Assembly: GCF_009696045.1 (NCBI RefSeq) | Contig: NZ_VUMT01000001.1 | Location: forward strand, 124,001 to 188,000 | Direction: 5' to 3' | Source of the DNA: Velocimicrobium porci | GTDB taxonomy: Bacteria; Bacillota; Clostridia; Lachnospirales; Lachnospiraceae | DNA: 64,000 bases | Shown here: positions 33,677 to 42,418 of the stretch, in pieces | Layout of the letters: each line of letters starts with the position of its first letter | Position numbering within the stretch: the stretch's first letter is position 1 | Position numbers and translations under genes: made by a program | The notes under the pieces: model-generated | What the model was told of the DNA's origin: nothing | Seen by the model: the letters and a program-made list of their open reading frames with translations, nothing else | Database searches by the model: none

Positions 33677-33705
33677 AGTATAACATAAGTTTTGCTACTT
33701 GTCAC
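33677..33705 (-). promoter_or_regulatory. Promoter of the MATE gene
   Basis: Minus strand: GTGACA (33700-33705), 17-bp spacer, TATACT (33677-33682). The start would fall at the first leader hairpin. Confidence 0.65.
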
Positions 33706-33789
33706 CCTAGACACAAATGTCTTATAATAATAACGAGCAAATTTAACTTTTTACTGCCAATTTTAAAAAAATGAAAAGGAGTTTTAAAT

Positions 33790-34368
33790 ATGCAAATTAC
33801 AATTGAACAATTAAATCAACTAAAACAGCAACAAATCTCTAAGGATTTAGCTTCTTTAAAAACAAACGAGCATAAAAATGTATATCAATATATATTGCAC
33901 TTAATTAATTCGAATTCACTTTTGACCAAAGAGACCCTTTCCATTTTTCATGCCTTATATCAAGATGCTTCCCTGTCTTACCAAGATAAATTTACCCCAT
34001 CCGATTACCGTAATTGCACTCTGGTTCCTCTTACAGCAAACCACAAGCCTCCCAAACCAGAAGACCTTCCTCATCTGATGGAACATTATCTCAATCAAAT
34101 TAATACTTCCAAAGGTATTTTCTCCCCTATCGAGTATGCTGTCCTGTGCCATAAAAGATTTTTAGATATCTCACCATTTTCGGATTACAATCTGGAAGTT
34201 GGAAAACTGCTTCTTGACTATCTTTTGTTAGCAGAAAATCAAATATGTTTTCTTCCAGATAATGATGCAAAATACTTTAATGCTTTAGAGCAGGCACAAC
34301 AAATGGATTATCCGGTTATAGAACCTCTAATTCAATATATTAGTTCCTATGTTGTTCAAATAAAGTAA
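33790..34368 (+). CDS. Degenerate Fic-domain-like protein
   Basis: 192 residues with AAGGAG eight bases before the ATG. FHALYQDASLSYQDKFTPSDYR resembles the Fic flap and lead-in, and HKRFLDISPFSDYNLEVGKLLLDYLLL aligns with the Fic core HxxFxxIHPFxDGNGRxxRLLxNxLL. In that core the catalytic His is replaced by Ser (ISPF), and GNGR has become YNLE. AMP-transfer is therefore not expected. It may be an evolved binding protein or regulator. It stands alone between MATE and an ABC exporter, with no toxin-antitoxin partner. Confidence 0.6.
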   Translation: MQITIEQLNQLKQQQISKDLASLKTNEHKNVYQYILHLINSNSLLTKETLSIFHALYQDASLSYQDKFTPSDYRNCTLVPLTANHKPPKPEDLPHLMEHYLNQINTSKGIFSPIEYAVLCHKRFLDISPFSDYNLEVGKLLLDYLLLAENQICFLPDNDAKYFNALEQAQQMDYPVIEPLIQYISSYVVQIK

Positions 34369-34432
34369 TTGAAATTCATCGCTTTTTCTAGTAATTATAT
34401 CATATTTTTTACGTTTTGAGATACACAAAATG

Positions 34433-34518
34433 GATATCACAAAATATACATTTTATACGAGTTATCATCTATTAACAAAACAACATAACATGATATAAAA
34501 ATAATATTTTGTGATATC
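34433..34518. terminator. Long hairpin between convergent Fic-like and ABC genes
   Basis: Perfect 15-bp arms, GATATCACAAAATAT (34433-34447) and its complement (34504-34518), with an inner ATTTTATA / TATAAAAAT pairing. It fills the 175-bp convergent gap and probably ends both transcripts, though T-runs are poor. Confidence 0.5.
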
Positions 34519-34543
34519 TACTTATAATTCTTTTGATTCTATA

Positions 34544-35215
34544 TCATATATTACAAATTTTTCCTTCCTCTAGTCGAATAATTCTTTCACATCTTGAAGC
34601 AACATCTTCATCATGAGTAACGAGAACAACTGTTGTTCCTTCACGGTTTATTTTTTTCAAAATATCTATGATATTTTCAGTATTTTTTCTATCTAAAGAG
34701 CCCGTCGGTTCATCTGCTAATAATAAGTTTGGTTTCATAGTTAACGCTCTGGCAATCGCAACCCTTTGTTTCTCCCCTCCCGATAACTGATACACTGGCT
34801 TTTTTAATAATGATATAATGTTCAAGTCAAATGACAATTCCCTTACTCTTCTCTCTATGTTTGTCTTACTTTTATTACTAATATACATAGGTATAGCAAT
34901 ATTATCAAAAACAGACATTTTAGGAACTAATGCAAAATCTTGAAAAATATAACCAATCTTCTTGTTTCTGTAGGAAGCACAAAAACTTTTACTCTTTTTC
35001 TTCATACTGACATTTTCAAATAAATACTCTCCTGTATCAAATGTGTCTACAAGTCCTAAAATATGGAGTAATGTAGTTTTTCCTGAGCCTGATTTTCCGA
35101 CAATTGCTAAAAATTCTCCAGCTGGAACCGATAAATCAATTTCTTTTAATGCGTGATAAGGTTCTTGAAAATCATCACGATACATTTTGGATATTTGTTT
35201 TAATTCAATCTGCAT
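34544..35215 (-). CDS. ABC transporter ATP-binding protein (MacB/LolD-type)
   Basis: 223 residues from the ATG at 35215, eight bases after GGAGG; the ATG at 35230 is inside that ribosome site. Walker A GKSGSGKTT, Q-loop YIFQDFALVP, signature QLSGGEKQRVAIARAL, Walker B LLLADEPTGSLD and H-loop VTHDED are intact. The SLD after Walker B is typical of the MacB/FtsE/LolD family that drives FtsX-type permeases. It is the third gene of an operon with two permeases. The role is probably export of a peptide or lipid, or antimicrobial resistance. Confidence 0.9.
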   Translation of the reverse strand: MQIELKQISKMYRDDFQEPYHALKEIDLSVPAGEFLAIVGKSGSGKTTLLHILGLVDTFDTGEYLFENVSMKKKSKSFCASYRNKKIGYIFQDFALVPKMSVFDNIAIPMYISNKSKTNIERRVRELSFDLNIISLLKKPVYQLSGGEKQRVAIARALTMKPNLLLADEPTGSLDRKNTENIIDILKKINREGTTVVLVTHDEDVASRCERIIRLEEGKICNI

Positions 35216-35235
35216 TAATTTTTCCTCCATAAATG

Positions 35236-36372
35236 TTATAACTCATCTTTTTTCAAAAAATATCTAGTAAAACCAAATCCACATAACTCTAAAAAACAAC
35301 CGTATATAAGAGTCACAAAACTATTTATTTTCGTCCATTTATAGGCAGTTATAATATGAATATTAGGCAATCCTATAAAACTAATTATAACTACAAAAAT
35401 ACTAAATAAAATAATAAATGAAATCTCTCCAAATTCAATTTGATAAAATTGCTTTTTCTGCATGCCTAACAATTGATAAATAGAAAATAGCTGTCTATTA
35501 TTTTTTGAATAAATAAACATTGCTGATACCATTCCCAATATAACAATGCAGACATAAAGTACTTGAATTGATATAATATGTTGATATTCTTGTTTTGTTT
35601 CTTCTCTACTATTTTTTTTCATTTCGTCAAAAGAAATTAAATTACCATATTGAATCAGTGATTGAATTGTCTGTTTATTCACATTTTTTTGTAACATTAT
35701 AACTAAAGAACATGGGCTAAATATTTCACTTTTTCCTAAAACTAACGAATCATCCACAGTCAAAATAATATTCTCTCTAAATACCATACTATCTTGGTAA
35801 GTGCCTCTTTCCCCCATCCAATCAAGTAGCATAACTCTTTCCGGTTCTTGTAAAATTCCAATCACTTTCATTTTTCTAAGCTGACCTGATTCCGTCTTAA
35901 CTTCTATCATTTGATTGACCTTATATTTTTTTGCTATTTTTCCACCAATTATCACTTCATTCCTATCTGGATATTTAGAAAACCATGTTCCTTTTTTCAA
36001 AGAATATACAATTTTTTGCATAGCATCATTTAAATAAACAGTTGTAATTTTCTTACCAGACTGTCCTGCTTTATTTAATATAAGCTGGTTTTGTATGTTA
36101 TATCCAATTTCTTTTACACCTTCAATATTTTTGAGTTCTTGTAAAAGGTTTTCTATAAAACCACTTGAATTATTTCCGGTATAATAACTTACAGCTCCGG
36201 ATAAATAATAAGTATTTTCTGGATATTGCTGAATATACGAATTAATTGCATTCGTTTGAAGAGCAGACGAAAATGCCAAATTGATTTCTAATAAAATATT
36301 AGCTAAAAGAATAAAAAGAATTGTATTCGTTACTAAATTCATTCGATAATTTTTTAAAATTAAATGTACCAT
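35236..36372 (-). CDS. FtsX-like ABC transporter permease (large)
   Basis: 378 residues from the ATG at 36372 (GGGGGAACG before it); a TTG at 36393 is possible. One N-terminal membrane segment (about 14-35) is followed by a large extracytoplasmic MacB-like domain (about 36-255, with EVIIGGKIAKKYKVNQMIEVKT) and three C-terminal membrane segments (about 258-280, 307-330, 345-365). This is the FtsX/MacB_PCD layout. It lies 5 bp after the smaller permease gene and just before the ATPase. Confidence 0.8.
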   Translation of the reverse strand: MVHLILKNYRMNLVTNTILFILLANILLEINLAFSSALQTNAINSYIQQYPENTYYLSGAVSYYTGNNSSGFIENLLQELKNIEGVKEIGYNIQNQLILNKAGQSGKKITTVYLNDAMQKIVYSLKKGTWFSKYPDRNEVIIGGKIAKKYKVNQMIEVKTESGQLRKMKVIGILQEPERVMLLDWMGERGTYQDSMVFRENIILTVDDSLVLGKSEIFSPCSLVIMLQKNVNKQTIQSLIQYGNLISFDEMKKNSREETKQEYQHIISIQVLYVCIVILGMVSAMFIYSKNNRQLFSIYQLLGMQKKQFYQIEFGEISFIILFSIFVVIISFIGLPNIHIITAYKWTKINSFVTLIYGCFLELCGFGFTRYFLKKDEL

Positions 36373-36398
36373 CGTTCCCCCACTACTTTTCAATTATT

Positions 36399-37403
36399 TC
36401 AACAACCTGCTTGTTTTAAGCTTTTACTACTATTACATATAAAGCTCCATATTGTTCCAAGCATACAAATTAAAATAATACAAAAACTTACTAAAAACTG
36501 CTTTATAGATAATCTCTCCATACTATTGATAAAATAATAAATTAGTTCTCCAGCCAAGCATACAATAATAACTAAAAAACATATTTCTATAGTATACCAA
36601 AAGAAAACCTGTCTATTTTTTAATCCACATAAACGAAAAATGTAAAATTCTCTTTCCCTCTGATTAAAAAAGTAATATGCAATTCTCATATTATTGACCA
36701 TACAAATAATAGCAAGCAAAATTAAAAACACATTATTTTTAAAAAAAAATATATAAGAAGGCATTTCTAGCTGGTCTTGATTCCAATCCTTTTTCTTATA
36801 TTCTTTTTCTATTTCTTCTTGCAAATTTAATATTTCATCTTTCTTAATTCCATCGCAATATTTACACGAAACAATACACTCCTGTTTATTAAACAATAAA
36901 TTTTCTTGCAACATAGAAAAAAAGTCTAAATTAGAAATGATTATATCCTCTTCAAAATCACCTTCTATATTTTTACACTTATATTTTTTTTCTCCAATTT
37001 TTATCCAATTTTCTTCTCCAAATAGAAAATTTTTAGTTTTTAAACAAGTGTTCAACGGAATTTTCAAAAGTTCTCTTTTCTCTGTTCTCACGTAACTTCC
37101 AACCGTTATACTTTGTTGTTTAAACTTCAAAAAAATTGTCAGCTTTATCTCTTCTAAGCCTTCTTTTTCCTCTAAATCTTTAACAAATTTATGCAATTGT
37201 TGAAACGAGGAAATATGAAATTCAGATGTATAATTTTTCAAAATTTCTTGTTGATATTGTTCTAGATAATAAAAATAATCATTCGTAGATAAACTTAAAA
37301 GTAAGAAACAAAATAATAAATTACAAATACATAAAATAAGTGCTGTTTTTTCTTCTTTTATAAAAGAAAAAAGTGCCGTTTTATGTAGTTTTTCCAATGA
37401 CAT
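36399..37403 (-). CDS. FtsX-like ABC transporter permease (small, divergent)
   Basis: 334 residues, first gene of the ABC operon. An N-terminal membrane segment (about 20-39) is followed by an extracytoplasmic region of about 175 residues with three Cys (VSCKYCDG motif) and three C-terminal membrane segments (about 225-243, 268-290, 299-320). Topology matches FtsX-type permeases but sequence similarity is low. Together with the second permease it would form a heterodimeric exporter core. The start follows AGGGGAG. Base composition is even more AT-rich than its neighbours, which may mean transfer. Confidence 0.7.
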   Translation of the reverse strand: MSLEKLHKTALFSFIKEEKTALILCICNLLFCFLLLSLSTNDYFYYLEQYQQEILKNYTSEFHISSFQQLHKFVKDLEEKEGLEEIKLTIFLKFKQQSITVGSYVRTEKRELLKIPLNTCLKTKNFLFGEENWIKIGEKKYKCKNIEGDFEEDIIISNLDFFSMLQENLLFNKQECIVSCKYCDGIKKDEILNLQEEIEKEYKKKDWNQDQLEMPSYIFFFKNNVFLILLAIICMVNNMRIAYYFFNQREREFYIFRLCGLKNRQVFFWYTIEICFLVIIVCLAGELIYYFINSMERLSIKQFLVSFCIILICMLGTIWSFICNSSKSLKQAGC

Positions 37404-37447
37404 ATTGCTACTCCCCTGCCAATCATTTTTTCATATATACAATACTT

Positions 37448-37476
37448 AGTATAATTATACTTTTTATACATGTCAA
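37448..37476 (-). promoter_or_regulatory. Strong promoter of the ABC exporter operon
   Basis: Minus strand: TTGACA (37471-37476), 17-bp spacer, TATACT (37448-37453), about 45 bp before the first permease start. Confidence 0.8.
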
Positions 37477-37519
37477 TAAATTATATTTTTTATATTTAAA
37501 CCCTTGCTTTGCATCTTTT

Positions 37520-37555
37520 AAAAGCTCTGCCCAATAAACATTGACCAGAGCTTTT
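37520..37555 (-). terminator. Terminator of eno
   Basis: AAAAGCTCTG / CAGAGCTTTT stem with extra inner pairing, followed by T-rich minus-strand sequence; 7 bp after the eno stop. Confidence 0.8.
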
Positions 37556-37561
37556 ATTCTT

Positions 37562-38842
37562 CTATATTTCTTTCACCCCATACACCGCATTTTCCTTCAA
37601 CTGTTCTTCAATCCTAAGCAACCGATTATATTTTGCAACTCTCTCCCCCCTGCTTGGTGCTCCGGTCTTTATCTGACCGGTTCCAAATGCAACTGCTAAG
37701 TCTGCGATTGTCGTATCCTCTGTTTCCCCAGACCGATGAGAAATAATAGTTCGAAATCCTGCCCGTTGTGCCATTTTTACCGCCTCTATCGTTTCTGATA
37801 CTGTTCCTATCTGATTTGGTTTTATTAATATAGCATTCCCGCATTTTTCTCTGATTCCTTTTTCCAAACGTTTTGTATTTGTAACAAACAAATCATCGCC
37901 AACCAGCTGAATCTTTTTACCCAATTTCTCTGTTATCGCAATCCAGCCCTCCCAGTCTTCTTCATCAAGAGGGTCTTCTATAGAGCAAATTGGATATTTA
38001 TCACACAGCATTTCCCAATGCTCAATTAATTGATACGAAGTCACATCTTTTCCACTCTTAGGAAGATGGTACTGCCCTTTTTCTTTTCCTTTCCATTCGC
38101 TTGAAGCTGCATCTAATGCAAGTAAAAAATCTTTTTTTGGCTCATAACCGGCTTTCTCAACTGCAGCTAATATAAATTGAATTGCTTCTTCATCACTTGT
38201 TAAATTTGGTGCAAAGCCTCCTTCATCACCAACAGAAGTAGCGAGTCCTTTTTCTTTCAGTAATAATTGCAAACTATGAAATACTTCCGAAGAAGCACGC
38301 AAAGCCTCCTTAAAATCACTTGCTCCAACCGGCATAATCATAAATTCCTGCACATCTACTGTATTTGAGGCGTGCGCACCTCCATTCAATATATTCATCA
38401 TAGGTATTGGTAATATATTAGCAGAAATTCCCCCTAAAAATTGATAAAACGGCATATGATAACTCTTCGCTGCTGCCTTTGCACATGCAATTGATACAGC
38501 TAAAATTGCATTGGCACCTAATTTAGATTTGTCATCTGTTCCGTCCTCTTTTTTCATTGCCTCATCAATTTTATAAATATCATTTACATTCATTCCAACA
38601 ATCGTTTCCCGAATTTTCGTATTTACTGAATTAACTGCCTTTTTGACTCCTTTTCCTCCATATCGTTTTGCTTCCTTATCTCTTAATTCTACTGCCTCAA
38701 AAATACCTGTAGATGCTCCACTTGGTGCCATACCTCTTCCGGTAACACCATTTTCTAATAAAACTTCTGCCTCGACGGTTGGATTCCCTCTGGAATCTAA
38801 AATTTCTCTCCCAATAACCTGTTTTACATTGAACTGCTTCAT
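37562..38842 (-). CDS. eno: Enolase
   Basis: Converts 2-phosphoglycerate to phosphoenolpyruvate in glycolysis; cytosolic Mg2+ enzyme of 426 residues. The ATG at 38842 is chosen (GAGGAG upstream); the ATG at 38875 lacks a site. [16 protein letters not shown] opens the protein, [11 protein letters not shown] and GDDLFVTN carry metal ligands, [10 protein letters not shown] the catalytic Lys, and [18 protein letters not shown] the family signature. It stands alone between the ABC operon and the DUF368 gene, not in a glycolytic operon. Confidence 0.96.
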   Translation of the reverse strand: MKQFNVKQVIGREILDSRGNPTVEAEVLLENGVTGRGMAPSGASTGIFEAVELRDKEAKRYGGKGVKKAVNSVNTKIRETIVGMNVNDIYKIDEAMKKEDGTDDKSKLGANAILAVSIACAKAAAKSYHMPFYQFLGGISANILPIPMMNILNGGAHASNTVDVQEFMIMPVGASDFKEALRASSEVFHSLQLLLKEKGLATSVGDEGGFAPNLTSDEEAIQFILAAVEKAGYEPKKDFLLALDAASSEWKGKEKGQYHLPKSGKDVTSYQLIEHWEMLCDKYPICSIEDPLDEEDWEGWIAITEKLGKKIQLVGDDLFVTNTKRLEKGIREKCGNAILIKPNQIGTVSETIEAVKMAQRAGFRTIISHRSGETEDTTIADLAVAFGTGQIKTGAPSRGERVAKYNRLLRIEEQLKENAVYGVKEI

Positions 38843-38992
38843 ATTTTTCTTTCTCCTCGCTAATTCTTTCAACATTTTTATTTTACTTTATCCATAGTAT
38901 AACGAAATTATGGAATTATATTCCTAATGAATAGGTTTTATGTACCAACGCATATTATTTTATAAGTCTATATTTATAAATAGGAGATGAAT

Positions 38993-39805
38993 ATGAAAAA
39001 AAATACTATAAAAACAATGTTAAATGGTCTTATTGTCGGAAGTACAATGTTAGTGCCGGGAGTTAGTGGCGGTTCCATGGCAATGCTGCTTGGCATCTAT
39101 GACAGGTTAGTCCATTCTATCAGTTCTTTTACTAAGGATATGAAAGAAAATTTTCTATTTCTAGTATTATTCTCTATTGGAGGATTGCTCGGTATGATTT
39201 TATTTGCTTCCCCGCTTCTTCGGCTAATTGAGCTTTATACCATTCCTATGCTCTATCTTTTTATTGGTATTGTTGCAGGCGGAGTTCCAATGATGTATGA
39301 AAAATCCGGTGTTAAAAAAATTGATTTAGACTCTTTTTTGTATTTTATGCTTGGTTTCGTATCAATTTTTTTAGTTTCTGCATTACCATCTGACCTTTTT
39401 CCAAAACAAACCAATTTAAGCGGAATCGGACTTGTTTTTTTAATTATGGCAGGCTTTACTGCAGCAATTGCTCTTGTTCTCCCCGGAATCAGTGTTTCTT
39501 ATATGCTGCTCCTTATGGGAATCTATGAAGAAACAATGAAAGCAGTAAGCAGACTTTACCTTCCTTATCTGATTCCATTAGGAATTGGTGTTTTTCTTGG
39601 TATTATATTGACAACCAAACTTTTGGAACAGGCAATGCAGCAGCATCCAAAAGCTACCTATCTTGTTATACTCGGTTTCGTCATCGGTTCAATTGCAGAA
39701 GTATTTCCAGGCATTCCAACAAGATCAGAACTGCTTATCTGTTTTCTTACTCTGATTGCCGGTTTCCTATGTATCCACTTTATCAGTAAACTCCAGAAAA
39801 TATAA
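38993..39805 (+). CDS. DUF368 family membrane protein (polyprenyl-phosphate transporter type)
   Basis: 270 residues with about eight to nine membrane segments. The ATG at 38993 is six bases after AGGAG; the ATG at 38987 touches the ribosome site. LVPGVSGGSMAMLLGIYDRLV near residue 20 and ALVLPGISVSYMLLLMGIYEE near residue 160 are the two repeated PG-x-S-G motifs of DUF368. Members of this family have been shown in other bacteria to return undecaprenyl phosphate across the membrane for wall synthesis. That role here is by family membership. Confidence 0.88.
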   Translation: MKKNTIKTMLNGLIVGSTMLVPGVSGGSMAMLLGIYDRLVHSISSFTKDMKENFLFLVLFSIGGLLGMILFASPLLRLIELYTIPMLYLFIGIVAGGVPMMYEKSGVKKIDLDSFLYFMLGFVSIFLVSALPSDLFPKQTNLSGIGLVFLIMAGFTAAIALVLPGISVSYMLLLMGIYEETMKAVSRLYLPYLIPLGIGVFLGIILTTKLLEQAMQQHPKATYLVILGFVIGSIAEVFPGIPTRSELLICFLTLIAGFLCIHFISKLQKI

Positions 39806-39865
39806 ATTCTCTTTTTTTTCGATATTGCATATAAATAATATAAAGATAAAAAGGAAATTTATATT

Positions 39866-40342
39866 ATGCAAACTCAAGAATTTATACCAATATATGGAAC
39901 AATTCAATCCATTCAGCCTGTAAGGAGTGAATGTTGTCAACATAATCTTACAGTTCGTACTCGTGAAGGAATTGTAAATGTTATTGTTGGTGCGGAAACC
40001 TATGTAATCAAGGACATTTCTCTTCGTGTTGGTATGTCAATTGCTGCCTTTTATGATGCAAATGTTCCAGTTCCACTCATCTTTCCTCCACAATACCGGG
40101 CTGTGGCAATTGGTCGCCAGGTGTTAAATGAAACAATTGTAATGAACTTCTTTGACAACAACTTGGTTTCAGCCGATAACTCTCTTAAATTGAACATTGC
40201 ACGCTCCACAAGAATTATCGCATCAAATGGTCAGCCATTCACGTGCAATATCAGAAACCGTGTCCTAATTGTTTTTTATCAGACTTCAACCAGAAGTATT
40301 CCTGCACAGACAACGCCAAGTAAAATTATTGTTATGTGCTGA
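39866..40342 (+). CDS. Uncharacterised beta-rich protein (158 aa)
   Basis: Ribosome site AAAGGAAA before the ATG. IYGTIQSIQPV, VNVIVGAETYVI, GMSIAAFYDANVPVPLIFPPQYRAVAIG and VMNFFDNNLVSADNSLKLNI suggest two small beta-barrel or OB-like halves. There is no signal peptide, membrane segment or catalytic motif that I recognise. It sits 60 bp after the DUF368 gene on the same strand and may be cotranscribed. The family is unknown to me. Confidence 0.75.
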   Translation: MQTQEFIPIYGTIQSIQPVRSECCQHNLTVRTREGIVNVIVGAETYVIKDISLRVGMSIAAFYDANVPVPLIFPPQYRAVAIGRQVLNETIVMNFFDNNLVSADNSLKLNIARSTRIIASNGQPFTCNIRNRVLIVFYQTSTRSIPAQTTPSKIIVMC

Positions 40343-40457
40343 CCTGCAGCAATTGATTTACTACAAATCCCTTTTTTTGTATAGTTTTCCTCTTTTTTTC
40401 TATACTAATATTAGAATTAAACCATTTATCAATTGTCATACAAAGAAAGGATACATT

Positions 40458-40628
40458 ATGAAAATAAAAAATAATAAGGCAACACCAAAAAAAGAAACAA
40501 AAAAACAACAAGATATTTCATCGTTAAAAATAACTTCCATTTATGATGATGATAACATCCCTGAAATTGATACAAATACTTTTACCCCAGACGAGGTACC
40601 TCGTAGGGATGGACCAGGTGGTGAATAA
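40458..40628 (+). CDS. Small charged peptide ending RRDGPGGE (56 aa)
   Basis: ATG at 40458 with AAAGGA seven bases upstream. The peptide has a Lys-rich first half (PKKETKKQQ), an acidic middle (YDDDNIPEIDT) and a short tail VPRRDGPGGE. It has no Cys, no signal peptide and no membrane segment. The layout (leader-like body plus short basic/Gly-Pro core) resembles a precursor or linear signalling peptide, but no modification gene is next to it. Its stop overlaps the start of the downstream membrane protein, implying translational coupling. Confidence 0.6.
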   Translation: MKIKNNKATPKKETKKQQDISSLKITSIYDDDNIPEIDTNTFTPDEVPRRDGPGGE

Positions 40629-41145
40629 ACAGTTGAAAAGCTATGTTCGTTCTTCCATATTGGGATTTTTCTTTACGTTTATTGTGGGAACATTACTCCA
40701 TTTTGCTTATGATTTCTCTGGACAAAATTTTTTTATTTCTCTAATTGCACCTATTAATGAGTCAGTATGGGAACATTTGAAGTTATTATTTTTTCCAGTC
40801 CTTCTTTATACGTTTGGAGAATTATTAAGTAAGAATGAAGCTCCTTCTTCCTTATTTACAGCAAATATGATTGGAGTAGTGATCGGAATGTTTACTATTC
40901 CAATTCTATTTTATAGTTACACTTTTTTACTTGATACAAATTATCTATGGCTTGATATCACTATCTTCATCATAGGTATTATTGTCACATTTCTAGTCAG
41001 AAATTATTTACTAAAAAATCAAAAATTAGATGTTAATTCAAATTTTTACGGCTGTCTATTATTTTTTTTGATTATCGTGCTTTTCTTTTCATTTACTGTA
41101 AACCCACCTGAATTGGGAATTTTTATTGATTATTCTGCAAAATAA
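40609..41145 (+). CDS. DUF6512-like membrane protein
   Basis: About 178 residues; possible starts are the ATG at 40609 or GTG at 40618/40621, all overlapping the end of the 56-aa peptide gene. About five to six hydrophobic segments are seen. The first loop reads APINESVWEHLKLLFFPVLLYTF, the signature of a small Firmicute membrane family (DUF6512) of unknown function. The gene ends inside a strong hairpin. Coupling to the peptide gene suggests that the two act together. Confidence 0.75.
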   Translation: MDQVVNKQLKSYVRSSILGFFFTFIVGTLLHFAYDFSGQNFFISLIAPINESVWEHLKLLFFPVLLYTFGELLSKNEAPSSLFTANMIGVVIGMFTIPILFYSYTFLLDTNYLWLDITIFIIGIIVTFLVRNYLLKNQKLDVNSNFYGCLLFFLIIVLFFSFTVNPPELGIFIDYSAK

Positions 41146-41198
41146 GGAGCCATTGTACTTTTTGATTCTGGTATCATAAAATAGTACAATGGCTCCTT
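41144..41198. terminator. Terminator after the DUF6512 gene
   Basis: Perfect 16-bp arms AAGGAGCCATTGTACT (41144-41159) and its complement (41183-41198), beginning within the stop codon. Confidence 0.75.
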
Positions 41199-41547
41199 AT
41201 CTTTCCTGGCTACCTTTTCTGGTTAATTGGCTGTATTCCTTCTTTTCTTACGTTATGAGTCTGATTTTGGTTCTCAACCTTCACTTTTTGAGTAGCACTA
41301 TTAAACATTTCATTTTCTTTTTTACGTTGTATTTTTTCTTCTTTTTTCATTTTTATGCCCATTCATATCGCAAGCCTGCTTACGATACTGCCCAGATTCA
41401 TTTATTAAAAGCAAGGGCAGCTAGATATTTTCCTTTCTTTTCATTATCGCTTTCACTCGTTGCAGCCTGTCATCTGGCTGCAACAAATAAATATGAAACC
41501 TTTTACCTTACGATAGTAGTATGGGCTTATTTCAATCCTATTATGCA
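41199..41547. other. 349-bp stretch without a confident gene
   Basis: T-rich on the plus strand. A plus frame stays open from 41189 to 41572 and would encode hydrophobic segments. However, its ATG lies inside the preceding terminator, it lacks a ribosome site and it runs into the next terminator. A GTTGCAGCC-N8-GGCTGCAAC hairpin lies at about 41460-41485. A minus frame at about 41210-41360 gives a 46-50 residue Lys-rich peptide without a ribosome site. It is possibly a decayed AgrB-like membrane gene; I cannot decide. Confidence 0.4.
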
Positions 41548-41584
41548 AAAAGCTGAATTCTGTCCTATTTAGAATTCAGCTTTT
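41548..41584. terminator. Bidirectional terminator after the 39-aa membrane peptide gene
   Basis: AAAAGCTGAATTC / GAATTCAGCTTTT 13-bp stem with T runs on both strands; it lies 46 bp after the stop of the minus-strand small gene. Confidence 0.8.
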
Positions 41585-41629
41585 CGATTATTCCCATTTT
41601 CTTGTTGTTCAAACAATTCTTTAATATTA

Positions 41630-41749
41630 CTATTCCTCTTCTGCATCAATTTCTCCGCTTGCAATAATTGCCGCTGAAGCAGACGTAATAACAGTGACAA
41701 TAGCTGCTACAACACAGATAAATATAATTGCTGCTAAAAAGATAAACAT
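41630..41749 (-). CDS. Very small membrane peptide (39 aa)
   Basis: ATG at 41749 with AGAAGGGA about eight bases upstream. The peptide begins MFIFLAAIIFICVVAAIVTV, a single membrane helix, and ends in an acidic tail (GEIDAEEE). Single-pass layout with an acidic C-terminus suggests a regulatory membrane peptide. A second short frame of 25 codons (ATG at about 41648, GGAG upstream, MQKRNSNIKELFEQQ...) overlaps its end and reaches the terminator. Function unknown. Confidence 0.55.
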   Translation of the reverse strand: MFIFLAAIIFICVVAAIVTVITSASAAIIASGEIDAEEE

Positions 41750-41845
41750 AAAATCAGTCCCTTCTTTCTACCACGATGATGTTTTCTTCCTATCTGAGTT
41801 TGATTATAACATATTTCAAAAAAAAATAAAACAACTACTTTTCTC

Positions 41846-42385
41846 TTATTTTATACCATATGCGACGAAACGATTCCCATGCATCTGCCTCCAATGGACT
41901 TTTCGAAACCGATTGGCTGCAAAAAAAATCCGAATCCACCGTTCTCCGTAAATTTTAATCTCTCCATTTTTTGAGAAGAACGGGAATATAATTCTATTAA
42001 AAATCACTCTGACAAAAGCTTTCTCATATCTATCACATACAATGAAAATGCCACCTTTTTTTAATACACGATATGCCTCTGCAAATACTTTTTCTGGCTG
42101 CTCATAATAATTAATACCGGAAACACATAAAACAACGTCAAATTGTTTTTTCTCATAAGGAAGTTTTTCTGCATCACCCTCTATAATCTGAGCACTATTT
42201 ATATTTTTTGATTTTGCCAATTTTACCATTTTAGAAGATATATCAGTTCCATATAATATAATACTTTGATTATCTTCTCTAATCTGTTGTAACAGTTCAC
42301 CTGTTCCGCACCCTATATCAAGTAAATTCTCAACATTTCTCTTTTTTAGTATTTTCCGAATAACTGGATAAAATGTTTTTTTCAT
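41846..42385 (-). CDS. Class I SAM-dependent methyltransferase
   Basis: 179 residues from the ATG at 42385 (GAGGGA upstream). Motif I is LLDIGCGTGELL, then YGTDISSKMVKLAK, EGDAEKLPYEKKQFDVVLC and EAYRVLKKGGIFIV (motifs post-I to III), the UbiE/type-11 pattern. The N-terminal helical part usually found in this subgroup is short and the C-terminus is brief, so the protein may be trimmed. Substrate unknown. A dyad-like sequence lies upstream (42419-42441). Confidence 0.82.
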   Translation of the reverse strand: MKKTFYPVIRKILKKRNVENLLDIGCGTGELLQQIREDNQSIILYGTDISSKMVKLAKSKNINSAQIIEGDAEKLPYEKKQFDVVLCVSGINYYEQPEKVFAEAYRVLKKGGIFIVCDRYEKAFVRVIFNRIIFPFFSKNGEIKIYGERWIRIFFAANRFRKVHWRQMHGNRFVAYGIK

Positions 42386-42418
42386 CTTAGTCAATCCCTC
42401 TTTTACAGACTATATTTT

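Noticed and set aside
41189-41572. Plus-strand 127-codon frame with hydrophobic segments
   Set aside because: The start lies inside a terminator stem, there is no ribosome site, and the end is formed by another terminator loop. Kept only as an unresolved region.
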